Source of the DNA: CBFHSF01 sp965661055
Lineage (GTDB): Bacteria; Bacteroidota; Bacteroidia; Flavobacteriales; Schleiferiaceae
Assembly (NCBI GenBank): GCA_965661055.1
Contig: CBFICS010000025.1
Span: 1 to 15,299 of the forward strand
Direction: 5' to 3'
DNA: 15,299 nucleotides
Shown: positions 1 to 6,459 of the stretch, piece by piece
Numbering within the stretch: position 1 is the stretch's first letter
Layout of the letters: every line of letters begins with the position of its first letter
The notes under the pieces: generated by a model
Database searches by the model: none
Told to the model about the DNA's origin: nothing
What the model saw: the letters and a program-made list of their open reading frames with translations, nothing else
Program-made: the position numbers and the translations under genes

Positions 1-77
1 GTTCCGCAAAAGCCTTTCGCTGCGCTCATCGGCTTTTTTGGTTTTACACCTTATGCGAATAAATTCGCAACGCTATA
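1..77. repeat. Direct repeat copy 1 (partner at 137-213)
   Basis: This 77-base block recurs at 137-213 with one mismatch that I can see (G versus T near position 41 of the unit), giving a 136-base period. Each copy holds an AAAAGCC...GGCTTTTTT inverted repeat followed by a T-run, which could end transcription on the plus strand, and a second small inverted repeat GCGAAT-AA-ATTCGC. Copy 1 begins at the window edge, so the true repeat may be longer or have further copies upstream. It lies downstream of tRNA-Asp on the minus strand. Confidence 0.9.
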
Positions 78-110
78 TTAAATGGACGGGATTACCTCGC
101 TTTGCTCGGT

Positions 111-133
111 GGTCCCGAGAATGGGACCTTTTT
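111..133 (+). terminator. Short hairpin with T-run between the repeat copies
   Basis: GGTCCC (111-116) and GGGACC (123-128) pair perfectly around a six-base loop and are followed by five T residues. The bases just before it (83-91) repeat nine bases of the 3' end of the nearby tRNA-Asp (256-264). The spacer between the two repeat copies may therefore be a scrambled tRNA-tail and terminator fragment rather than a functional site. No plus-strand gene is seen upstream within the window. Confidence 0.3.
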
Positions 134-136
134 AGT

Positions 137-213
137 GTTCCGCAAAAGCCTTTCGCTGCGCTCATCGGCTTTTTTTGTTTTACACCTTATGCGAATAAAT
201 TCGCAACGCTATA
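137..213. repeat. Direct repeat copy 2
   Basis: Second copy of the block at 1-77. It sits directly beyond the tRNA-Asp terminator on the minus strand and shares with that terminator the outer AAAAGCC/GGCTTTT stem. This suggests that the units arose by duplication of a tRNA-tail and terminator segment. Confidence 0.9.
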
Positions 214-218
214 AAACC

Positions 219-248
219 AAAAAGCCTACCACTTTCGTGGAAGGCTTT
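219..248 (-). terminator. Rho-independent terminator of tRNA-Asp
   Basis: Read on the minus strand, AAAAGCCT pairs with AGGCTTTT, followed inside by one T-T mismatch and CCAC/GTGG closed by a GAAA tetraloop. The 3' arm runs into a T-stretch. It starts two bases after the tRNA discriminator base, so it should end the tRNA transcript. Confidence 0.85.
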
Positions 249-250
249 TG

Positions 251-324
251 CGGTCTGGACGGGACTCGAACCCGCGACCCCATGCGTGACAGGCATGTAT
301 TCTAACCAACTGAACTACCAGACC
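251..324 (-). tRNA. tRNA-Asp (anticodon GTC)
   Basis: The minus strand folds into a full cloverleaf: acceptor stem GGTCTGG/CCAGACC, D-arm with GTTCAGTTGGTTAGAAT, anticodon stem CATGC/GCATG around loop CTGTCAC, and T-arm GCGGG-TTCGAGT-CCCGT. The anticodon is GTC (aspartate) and the discriminator base is G, as expected for tRNA-Asp. The CCA tail is not encoded. The gene has its own upstream promoter candidate and a terminator directly downstream, so it looks like a single-gene transcription unit. Confidence 0.97.
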
Positions 325-362
325 TTTTAGCTAACAGGGTTATTATTTCCTGATTGCGGGTG

Positions 363-393
363 CAAATGTAGCCGATTTTTGCACTCCTGCAAA
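363..393 (-). promoter_or_regulatory. Bacteroidota-type promoter of tRNA-Asp
   Basis: On the minus strand TTTG (393-390) is followed by exactly 19 bases and then TACATTTG (370-363). This matches the known Bacteroidota consensus of a -33 TTTG and a -7 TAnnTTTG box. Transcription would start near 356, giving a leader of about 30 bases before the tRNA. Confidence 0.8.
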
Positions 394-452
394 CACTTTG
401 AGAAGGTTTTTTAAAGTTTTTTAGCAAGGTATTGAAAATCAATGAGAAATTT

Positions 453-968
453 TTAAATATTTTTTTGATTGGCCTCCTTCATTTCGGCCATCAGGGCTTT
501 GTAATCTAACTTGGGATGGTTTTTTAAGTGCTCTAATATCACCCATGATTTCCTTTCTCTTAGGTGAGGGGCCTTCACTTTGGCAATTATGTGCATTAAG
601 GTTCTTTGAGTCCCTGGGGTAAGAGAGTGGAATAATTCATCCCCCGTAGGGTCGTCATTCATCAGTTCACGCAACTCGTCAGGCATGGGCATTCCGTATT
701 CTGACTTGTCAGACTCTATGGTGACGTTTACTTCATCGTTTAAGAAGAGGTTGTGAGATTTTTGAATTTTAGCGTTAATGATTAGGTACCATTGAGAATC
801 GCTACCCGGAAACAACGCCTGGTGCTGTTTAGGTCCGCCGTTAAACGTGACCACAACCCTGCGTTTGTATGGGCTATTGATCAAGGATTCAGCAATGTCT
901 TCTGGAACCACTATGTGCATCCCGTAAAGGCCTTCATTAAAACATTCAATGAATCCTAAAAACTTCAT
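453..968 (-). CDS. DUF1905 and YdeI/OmdA-domain protein
   Basis: A 171-residue protein without signal peptide or membrane segment, so probably cytoplasmic. The first ~95 residues (including VVVTFNGGPKQHQALFPG) resemble the beta-rich DUF1905 domain. The C-terminal part, with MPDELRELMNDDPTGDELF, LTPGTQRTLMHII and a basic helix near KSWVILEHLK, resembles the YdeI/OmpD-associated (OmdA) domain, annotated in some genomes as bacteriocin-protection. The biochemical role of these domains is not established. The start at 968 is favoured because its ATG overlaps the TGA of the upstream gene (ATGA), which suggests translational coupling. Family assignment is from motif memory and is fairly sure; function is unknown. 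Confidence 0.8.
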   Translation of the reverse strand: MKFLGFIECFNEGLYGMHIVVPEDIAESLINSPYKRRVVVTFNGGPKQHQALFPGSDSQWYLIINAKIQKSHNLFLNDEVNVTIESDKSEYGMPMPDELRELMNDDPTGDELFHSLTPGTQRTLMHIIAKVKAPHLRERKSWVILEHLKNHPKLDYKALMAEMKEANQKNI

Positions 969-1192
969 GAATACCTTCTTTTTAATTCTGAAATCATGTC
1001 TTCTAGTCCGTTGCTTTTAATGACCAATACCGTTTGTAGTATTTCGCCCAAGGAGCCTGTGGGGAATCCTTTTCGCGCAAACCACTCTAAATACGACACG
1101 GGTAGATCACAGAGTAATCGTCCTTCGTACTTGCCAAAGGGCATCTTCATCCTCACCATTTTTACCAACAGCTCTTTCTTGGGTCCTTCCAT
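965..1192 (-). CDS. DUF3820 (QSregVF-like) small protein
   Basis: A 75-residue cytoplasmic protein with the signature MPFGKYEGRLLCDLPVSYL followed by EWFARKGFP, typical of the DUF3820 family (called putative quorum-sensing-regulated virulence factor in Pfam). No activity is established. The frame extends upstream to an ATG at 1279, but the added 29 residues look like translated leader with a chance hydrophobic stretch. The start at 1192 (MEGPKKELL) gives the usual family length of about 70-75 residues. The stop overlaps the next start by ATGA, so it is probably co-transcribed with the DUF1905 gene. Confidence 0.82.
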   Translation of the reverse strand: MEGPKKELLVKMVRMKMPFGKYEGRLLCDLPVSYLEWFARKGFPTGSLGEILQTVLVIKSNGLEDMISELKRRYS

Positions 1193-1310
1193 GGAGTAAA
1201 GGAATAAAAAATGAATGATAGAGGAGGGAAGGAGAGTGAAAATATGATTGAAATTAACAACTTTTCTATGGGGTCCCATTCGATTTTGGGAATGGAGGTC
1301 GGCATTAAAT

Positions 1311-1359
1311 AAAAACTAGCCAAAGAATTCAAGAGATAAGAATTCAATGACTAGTTTTT
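1311..1359. terminator. Bidirectional hairpin terminator
   Basis: Two 20-base arms (1311-1330 and 1340-1359) match at 17 of 20 positions around a nine-base loop. The outer ends are AAAAACTAG and CTAGTTTTT, so either strand would show a stem followed by T residues. It lies in the 344-base gap between the GT2 gene and the DUF3820 gene, both on the minus strand, and would end the dapD/glycosyltransferase operon about 180 bases after its last stop codon. The rest of the gap (1360-1536) holds only an AT-rich short hairpin at 1398-1415 and no gene that I can see. Confidence 0.7.
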
Positions 1360-1536
1360 AAAACACAAACATATTTTAAACCTTTGATGTTCCATGGTTT
1401 TTCGTTGACGAAAAAAATAGGCTAACGGAAAGGTTATGGTTTTAATCTTTTAAGAAAGGTTGTTAAAATATCATCACTTTCCTATAAATGATGAGTGTAT
1501 AGACATCTTCCGTTAGTAAAAGAGTGAATGTAGATT

Positions 1537-2283
1537 TTAAAGGGATTTTAAAATCTTGTATTTCAAATAGGTGTAATAGGCCGAAATGGCACAAACTTGA
1601 ATTCCAGTGATTCCGTCTAAGAAACCCAGTCTAAACAGGTAATTTTGAATGAATTGAAACCAAGGACTCACAAAGCGTTTCCAGGCCCTTTTTTGCTTGC
1701 CTGCTTCTTTTAGAGATTGGGCGGCAATTTTGGCAAATTTAATATTGACCTCTAGGTGATTTCTCCATCCCGTAAAAGAGTAGTGGAGGAGGTCTCCTTT
1801 TAGGTGGCCAGGTTTTGTTGTAAAGAGCTCAAATTTATCATGCGGATTCATTCCTCCCCATGCGCCTTTGTCCTTTAAAAACAATCGCAGTTTTTGATCC
1901 GGGTACCACCCAGAGTGCTTGACAAACTTTTTTCCGTAATGCGTTAATCGGTTCACTTTGTAGCCTTCAAGATCGGAGGCTTCACTAGATTTCCAGTCTA
2001 AAATAGATTGGGTTAGTTTTTCAGAAAGAGCCTCATCCGCATCTAGCGAAAGCACCCACTGATGCGTGGCACAATCTTTTGCAAAGTTCTTCTGTTGAAT
2101 GTGTCCCGCAAACGGATTTTCAATAAACCGTACGGAATATTTTGAGCAGATCTCTTTTGTTTTATCGGTAGAAAAACTGTCTACTACCACAATTTCATCG
2201 GCTACAGCCACCAAAGAATCTAAGCATCTGGCGATGTTGTGCTCTTCATTGAAGGTGATAATTACGGCGCTAAGTTTTTTCAT
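1537..2283 (-). CDS. GT2 glycosyltransferase, WaaE/KdtX-like
   Basis: A 248-residue GT-A fold glycosyltransferase, expected at the inner face of the cytoplasmic membrane adding a sugar to lipopolysaccharide core or a related glycolipid. Visible motifs: the nucleotide-binding start VIITFNEEHNIARCL (about 7-21), VVDSFSTDKT (33-42), the metal-binding LSLDADE with DAD at 81-83, and the family-typical GWYPDQKLRLF followed by NPHDKF. The hydrophobic C-terminus could associate with the membrane. Its ATG overlaps the TGA of the upstream GT4 gene (ATGA), and it is the last gene of the dapD operon. Length and motif order match the common Bacteroidota WaaE-like proteins; the sugar donor cannot be read from the sequence. 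Confidence 0.93.
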   Translation of the reverse strand: MKKLSAVIITFNEEHNIARCLDSLVAVADEIVVVDSFSTDKTKEICSKYSVRFIENPFAGHIQQKNFAKDCATHQWVLSLDADEALSEKLTQSILDWKSSEASDLEGYKVNRLTHYGKKFVKHSGWYPDQKLRLFLKDKGAWGGMNPHDKFELFTTKPGHLKGDLLHYSFTGWRNHLEVNIKFAKIAAQSLKEAGKQKRAWKRFVSPWFQFIQNYLFRLGFLDGITGIQVCAISAYYTYLKYKILKSL

Positions 2284-3401
2284 AATAGTCCTTCATAAAC
2301 CGAGATAATATCGTAAATAATTTTATCGTCTCTAAAGCGCTGCGCATATTCCCATCCCGCATTCCTCATCGCTTCTTTTCTTGCGCTATCGTCCCAAAGT
2401 TCACCTATAGCCTGGCGCAATTCTTTTACATCCCCGGAAGGGACATAAAGACTATTGGGTCCACCGGCTTCAGAGAAACAGCCACCTTGGGTAGAAATTA
2501 CAGGAGTTTTACTAAAAAGGGCTTCAATAATCGGAATGCCAAATCCCTCAAAGGTAGACGGGTACACAAACAAATCGGCCATTTGATAAATGCCTGCCAA
2601 CTCTTGCATAGACATGCCTTGCAGGTGAATAAAAGGCGTTTGTGGTGAAAGTACCTTCTTCACCGATTCAAAGTAATCAGGTTTGGGTTTACCTACCAAA
2701 ACTAGTGGAATGCCTGGCAAAGAAGCCATAGCTTCCGCTAGTACAGCAGCATTTTTTCTGGGTTCAATGGTCCCCACATTAAGGACAAACCTTTCGGGGA
2801 GGTTGAATTTTTTTCTCAGCTTTTGCTGGAAAATGACCGATGGCTCTTGTTTAAACGCAGGATGGCATCCTTGGTAAATGACCTTGATTTTTTCTTCAGC
2901 AATACCGTAAAATTCAATGAGGTCATCTTTGGTTTGCTGAGAAATGGCAACCACCCCATCAGCGTGTTTAGCCGCGTGCTTGGTCTTAAATCGGTAAATT
3001 TTTCGGTCAATGGCGTTATACCACTGCGGATACCTTTCAAAGATAAGGTCGTGAATGGTAACCACTGATTTTATGTCCGTTCCTTCAATTCCTTTCGGAA
3101 TCTCATTGGTCAATCCGTGGTAAATATTGACATTATACTCCTTCAAGTCTTTCACCATTCCCTTAGACCTCCATAGGGAAGGGAACTTTTTCGCAAACCA
3201 ACTTTGAGGTCCACGACGAGAAACTTTTTCAGAGGGAATAGAAAAGGACGAATCCCTTCTAGGCTCAGGGTCCATCAAAAAGATTTCTGAATCTGGAAGG
3301 GTATGAGTAACCGCACGAATAAGATCTCTGGCGTAATTGCCAAGCCCTGAAGCATTGTGAAATGCTCTTTTGGCGTCATATGCTATGCGGAATTTGTTCA
3401 T
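2280..3401 (-). CDS. GT4-family (group 1) glycosyltransferase
   Basis: A 373-residue GT-B retaining glycosyltransferase. The N-terminal domain carries the acceptor-side glycine-rich GLGNYARDL (about 19-27). The C-terminal domain carries NVGTIEPRKN (near 208-217) and the nucleotide-sugar motif PSTFEGFGIPIIEAL, whose E285 and E293 give the E-x7-E pair of the family. No signal peptide is seen. The start codon shares one base with the dapD stop (TAATG) and its end overlaps the GT2 start, so the three genes are probably co-transcribed and the two transferases probably act in one glycan pathway. The product may be a mannosyl- or related transferase, but specificity is not shown. Confidence 0.92.
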   Translation of the reverse strand: MNKFRIAYDAKRAFHNASGLGNYARDLIRAVTHTLPDSEIFLMDPEPRRDSSFSIPSEKVSRRGPQSWFAKKFPSLWRSKGMVKDLKEYNVNIYHGLTNEIPKGIEGTDIKSVVTIHDLIFERYPQWYNAIDRKIYRFKTKHAAKHADGVVAISQQTKDDLIEFYGIAEEKIKVIYQGCHPAFKQEPSVIFQQKLRKKFNLPERFVLNVGTIEPRKNAAVLAEAMASLPGIPLVLVGKPKPDYFESVKKVLSPQTPFIHLQGMSMQELAGIYQMADLFVYPSTFEGFGIPIIEALFSKTPVISTQGGCFSEAGGPNSLYVPSGDVKELRQAIGELWDDSARKEAMRNAGWEYAQRFRDDKIIYDIISVYEGLL

Positions 3402-4216
3402 TAAACGGCTACATTGTATTCTCTTAACGCGTCATTAAGAGAAGTTTTTTTATCAGTACTCGGTTTTCTTTTTCCGATGATTAGGGCACAAGGTACGTTA
3501 TAGGTTCCTGAGGGAAACTCTTTGGGCATAGATCCAGGAATTACAACAGATCCCTGCGGTACACGTCCGCGGTATTCTACCGGCTCAGGACCTGACACAT
3601 CAAAAATCTTGGTACTGGCCGTAAGGACCACGTTAGCTCCTAGTACCGCTTCCTTTTCAATGTGAACTCCCTCTACCACAATGCATCTTGATCCGATAAA
3701 GCAATCGTCTTCAATAATAACGGGAGCTGCTTGAACCGGTTCTAAAACTCCGCCTATACCCACACCTCCAGAAAGGTGAACGTTTTTTCCGATTTGCGCA
3801 CATGATCCTACCGTAGCCCATGTGTCAACCATGGTTCCTTCGTCTACATAGGCGCCGATGTTGATGTAAGAAGGCATCATTATCACACCCTTAGAAACGT
3901 AGGCACCGTGTCTAGCAATGGCGTGAGGTACCACTCTTACGCCCAATTCTGCGTAGTTAGATTTTAAAGGAATTTTATCGTGGAATTCAAAAGGACCCAC
4001 CTCAATGGTTTCCATCTTTTGGATGGGGAAGTAAAGGATTACACCCTTTTTCACCCAATCATTTACCACCCAGCCCTCAGCAGTTGGTTCTGCGGTTCTC
4101 AAGGCACCACGATCAAGTAATTCTACGGTTTTTTGAATGGCTTCGCGAGTTTCCACTTCATTGAGTAATGAGCGGTCATCCCACGCTTTTTCTATGATAG
4201 ATTTCAATTTTTCCAT
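3401..4216 (-). CDS. dapD: DapD, tetrahydrodipicolinate N-succinyltransferase
   Basis: Transfers succinyl from succinyl-CoA to 2,3,4,5-tetrahydropyridine-2,6-dicarboxylate in the succinylase branch of lysine and meso-diaminopimelate synthesis, in the cytosol. The 271-residue product has the normal DapD length. It shows an N-terminal helical domain starting MEKLKSIIEKAW, a left-handed hexapeptide-repeat helix from about 100 to 230 (MMPSYINIGAYVDEGTMVD, then GSCAQIGKNV and GVGIGGVLEP) and a C-terminal extension. The frame continues upstream to 4258, but a consensus promoter lies at 4237-4264, inside that extension, so 4216 is the correct start. It leads an operon with two glycosyltransferases, joined by a one-base overlap. 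Confidence 0.96.
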   Translation of the reverse strand: MEKLKSIIEKAWDDRSLLNEVETREAIQKTVELLDRGALRTAEPTAEGWVVNDWVKKGVILYFPIQKMETIEVGPFEFHDKIPLKSNYAELGVRVVPHAIARHGAYVSKGVIMMPSYINIGAYVDEGTMVDTWATVGSCAQIGKNVHLSGGVGIGGVLEPVQAAPVIIEDDCFIGSRCIVVEGVHIEKEAVLGANVVLTASTKIFDVSGPEPVEYRGRVPQGSVVIPGSMPKEFPSGTYNVPCALIIGKRKPSTDKKTSLNDALREYNVAV

Positions 4217-4236
4217 GCGAGATATTAATTTCCATG

Positions 4237-4264
4237 CAAAGGTAGAAAAGTTAATCAACGCAAA
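4237..4264 (-). promoter_or_regulatory. Promoter of the dapD-glycosyltransferase operon
   Basis: On the minus strand TACCTTTG (4244-4237) is a perfect -7 box of the Bacteroidota type. A TTTG (4264-4261) lies 16 bases upstream, slightly closer than the usual 19. Transcription would start near 4230, leaving a leader of about 14 bases before the dapD ATG at 4216. Confidence 0.6.
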
Positions 4265-4340
4265 GAAGGTAAGCGTTATGAAAACCCTGGATGTGTTAAA
4301 AATTTAACGATTCAGTACATCAAGTTAAAAAGACATGAAT

Positions 4341-5080
4341 TTAAGAGACAACAAAAGAAACGGCTGGAGCGGAAGTCGCATTCAAGTTGGGAAAAACATC
4401 TCTACCTAAATCAGGATCAAAATAACTGTTTCCCCAATAGGCATTACTGTAACACCTTGCGTAAACGGTTTGTCCACTGGTGTACCCTAGGGCATCAAAA
4501 GTTTGTTGAATCATATTGAAATTATACGGATCAATTTGGGCAGGAACGGGCCCCAAAACATGCTCAAAATTATCTTTACTCACATTGGGTTGAGTAGAGA
4601 AAAAGAATTTTAAATAGTGAACTGCGCCATTGCTAGATGGTGAATTCGTGCTAACCGATAAGGTGACTGTACTGCCAGAGGTTGATTCATTCAGGTTTGA
4701 AATAGTGGTGGTAGACATTTGGCCCAAAGAGGGGGTGTCGGTTAATGTACTCGCCGGACTGGAAGGTACGTGATTGTAGTTAACCCTCTTGTAGGTTCCG
4801 TAGGTAGGCTTTGAATAAACTAAGGTAATCGTACCCTTGGGAGCATTCACTAATGTGAAGTTTCCAGATGCATCGGTGGTATCAGAAATAAAAGGGTTGG
4901 ATCCTTCTAAAGAGACCATCATATTTGAATTATCCACTGAGGTTACCCCTTGATCATAGAGGTTTACCGAACCCTGTATGTTTCCTTTAGTGGCTGGTGC
5001 AGGAGTTTTTACTTCATCTTTTTACACGAGGAGGCAAAAAAAACAAGTAACAATGGTAGGACAACAAATTTTGCTTTCAT
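4341..5080 (-). pseudogene. Lipoprotein with carboxypeptidase-regulatory-like domain, frameshifted
   Basis: From an ATG at 5080 the minus strand encodes a lipoprotein signal peptide: MKAKF, a hydrophobic stretch, then FASSC with the lipidated cysteine at residue 19, followed by KK. Three codons later the frame hits a stop. Restoring one base in the A5 run at 5019-5023 gives CKKDEVKTPAPATKGNIQGS and joins without a break to the long open frame ending at 4341, for a product of about 246 residues. Residues ~35-80 (GNIQGSVNLYDQG, DTTDASGNFTLVNAPKG) resemble the CarboxypepD_reg-like beta-sandwich seen in secreted Bacteroidota proteins. The rest has no family that I recognise. A real frameshift and a homopolymer sequencing error are both possible. 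The surviving frame begins only at an internal GTG (4937) without export signal. Confidence 0.75.
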
Positions 5081-5197
5081 AAGAGTTATCTACATTTAGT
5101 TTATATTAAGGGTACTATAAATTCCATTTAAAAAAGACTTTTTTGATATGATGCCGTATTTTTTTTGCTCCTATCTATTAATTACGGAAAGCTATTT

Positions 5198-5356
5198 CTA
5201 TAATATTTTCATATCGCTACCCACTTGCCAGTCGGTTGAGGTTTTGGTCCCATAAAGAAACTCAGCGATAAGTTATGGGTTAGTTTTGGTCTTCCACCTT
5301 TTTTCTATGGTGTCAGGGATGGGGATCTTTGCGCTTGCGGTTAATTGATGGTCCAT
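5198..5356 (-). pseudogene. AHSA1/SRPBCC-domain protein, remnant with nonsense codon
   Basis: Two bases after the stop of the lipoprotein gene at 5359-5955, an ATG at 5356 opens a frame reading MDHQLTASAKIPIPDTIEKR, then WKTKTNP, then TAA, then in the same frame LIAEFLYGTKTSTDWQVGS before a second stop at 5198. Intact AHSA1-type (START-like) proteins commonly read W-x-A-[LI]-TNPELI-x-x-[YF]-[FL]-[FY]GT-x-x-x-[ST]DW-x-VGS at this point. The first stop sits exactly where the conserved Glu of TNPEL is expected, consistent with GAA changed to TAA. The C-terminal two thirds of the domain is missing. Spacing suggests it was once the last gene of an operon with the VOC and lipoprotein genes. Confidence 0.68.
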
Positions 5357-5358
5357 GG

Positions 5359-5955
5359 TTAATTTTTATCTATGATTAACAGGAACTTCCAAGAGTCTTC
5401 TGAATATACCGCAGAGTAAAGGATGAAATTAGGTTTATACCTCAAAGAATCGGTATCTCCCTTTTTTACGAAGTGTTTTACCACTGCGAATCCAAGAGGA
5501 TTATCCCTGTAATTCAGTATTTGAGGTTCAGACATCCAAGCATTAGAATCTATATTAAAAAGCTGCTTGTCAGAAAGTTCACAAAGCGCCGTGTTTTCGC
5601 AGTAAAACCTTCTTAGGGTGTCCTTTATGCTAGTCATCTCTCCCTTGAGCTCTTCAAGTCCGGTATAGCTTCTGAATTTTACAATATCCTCATACTCTAA
5701 AGTTATCTTTTTCCATTGATGGGTATAGTCCCACATTTCATTTTTAGTCTCTAAGTTTGGAAGAAAGCATTTTTTTCCTTGTTGCTTATCTGTAATCAAA
5801 TTGGCGAAACTAGTTCTTAACGTCTGGTGGTCAATACTAGAAAATGCCGGGTCAATAGGATTTTGGGTTGTGTTTTCAGAAGGGCCACATCCCGTGAAGG
5901 TAAACAGTGAGAGTAGAGAAATTGCCAGAGCAACTTTGGGAATGAAAATCTTCAT
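5359..5955 (-). CDS. Lipoprotein of unknown function
   Basis: A 198-residue protein whose N-terminus is a lipoprotein signal peptide: MKIF, a hydrophobic segment ending LFTFTGC with Cys at 23, then GPSENTTQNP as a polar linker. It should be acylated and held at the inner or outer membrane, facing the periplasm or surface. The start at 5955 is preferred to 5985 because it places the charged residues directly before the hydrophobic core. The mature part is polar, with Cys in KKCFLPN and FYCENTALCEL that could form disulfides. I do not recognise a family. It follows the VOC gene by 52 bases and is directly followed by the AHSA1 remnant. Confidence 0.75.
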   Translation of the reverse strand: MKIFIPKVALAISLLSLFTFTGCGPSENTTQNPIDPAFSSIDHQTLRTSFANLITDKQQGKKCFLPNLETKNEMWDYTHQWKKITLEYEDIVKFRSYTGLEELKGEMTSIKDTLRRFYCENTALCELSDKQLFNIDSNAWMSEPQILNYRDNPLGFAVVKHFVKKGDTDSLRYKPNFILYSAVYSEDSWKFLLIIDKN

Positions 5956-6007
5956 GGATGAATAATTATTTATGTTCCTTTTCAAAATCTAAATGTCCTT
6001 CAAGTTC

Positions 6008-6427
6008 TCAATTTATCATCCAATTGATACCAAATTGATCCGTCAGCATTCCGTAATACGACTGCCAAAAGGTTACTCCTAGGGGCATAATGATATTTCC
6101 GTTTTTACTCAATGCGGTGAAAATACGTTCCGCTTCTTTTTGGTCTTCGGTATTAACGGAAATACTAAAGTTGTTTCCCTCCTTAAAGTCTTTTCCCCAG
6201 TCGCCACCGGTGTCGCTGCCCACTAGGCTTGTTTCTTTACTAATAGGAAGAGAAATGTGCATAATACCGTCTTTCATTTCATCGGGAATAGCTGGAGCTC
6301 CTTCCACGAGAGGCATCTTTCCAAAGGTAACTGCATACGGGTACTGGCTTGCTAAAATTGATTTAGTAAAGTCGAAAGCCTGTTTACAGTTTCCGTTAAA
6401 GGTGAGGTAACCATTGACTTTTGTCAT
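6008..6427 (-). CDS. VOC-family protein, PhnB/3-dmu-9_3-mt type
   Basis: A 139-residue cytoplasmic protein of the vicinal-oxygen-chelate superfamily in its PhnB-like form. It starts with the typical YLTFNGNCKQAFDF, has FGKMP and an IMHISLPI strand, then NNFSISVNTEDQKEAERIF, and closes with LGVTFWQSYYGMLTDQFGIN plus W, the family's C-terminal signature. Members are dimers of beta-alpha-beta units; most have no proven activity and lack parts of the metal site of glyoxalase I, so a substrate cannot be named. In Bacteroidota such genes often lie near AHSA1-type genes, which fits the remnant found at 5198-5356. Confidence 0.9.
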   Translation of the reverse strand: MTKVNGYLTFNGNCKQAFDFTKSILASQYPYAVTFGKMPLVEGAPAIPDEMKDGIMHISLPISKETSLVGSDTGGDWGKDFKEGNNFSISVNTEDQKEAERIFTALSKNGNIIMPLGVTFWQSYYGMLTDQFGINWMIN

Positions 6428-6451
6428 AAGGGAAGATTATCAGGTGAAAGA

Positions 6452-6459
6452 TAAAGGTA
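6452..6459 (-). promoter_or_regulatory. Possible -7 box of the VOC gene
   Basis: TACCTTTA on the minus strand matches TAnnTTTG at all but the last base, 24 bases before the VOC start. No good TTTG lies at the usual distance upstream, so this is weak. Confidence 0.3.

Noticed and set aside
102..305. Plus-strand 67-codon open frame ending GLDGTRTRDPMRDRHVF
   Set aside because: It reads antisense through tRNA-Asp; the DGTRTRD-type tail is a well-known artefact of translating tRNA complements, and the rest covers repeat DNA.
1422..1516. Nine-base inverted pair CTAACGGAA (1422-1430) and TTCCGTTAG (1508-1516)
   Set aside because: Too short for 77 bases of spacing in AT-rich DNA; no gene or direct repeats suggest a mobile element between the arms.
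4217..4258. Longer N-terminus for DapD
   Set aside because: The extension overlaps a consensus -7 box, and the 271-residue form has the normal DapD start and length.
5130..5144. AAAAAAG-A-CTTTTTT palindrome as a terminator
   Set aside because: Almost only A-T pairs with a one-base centre; too weak to call a functional stem.
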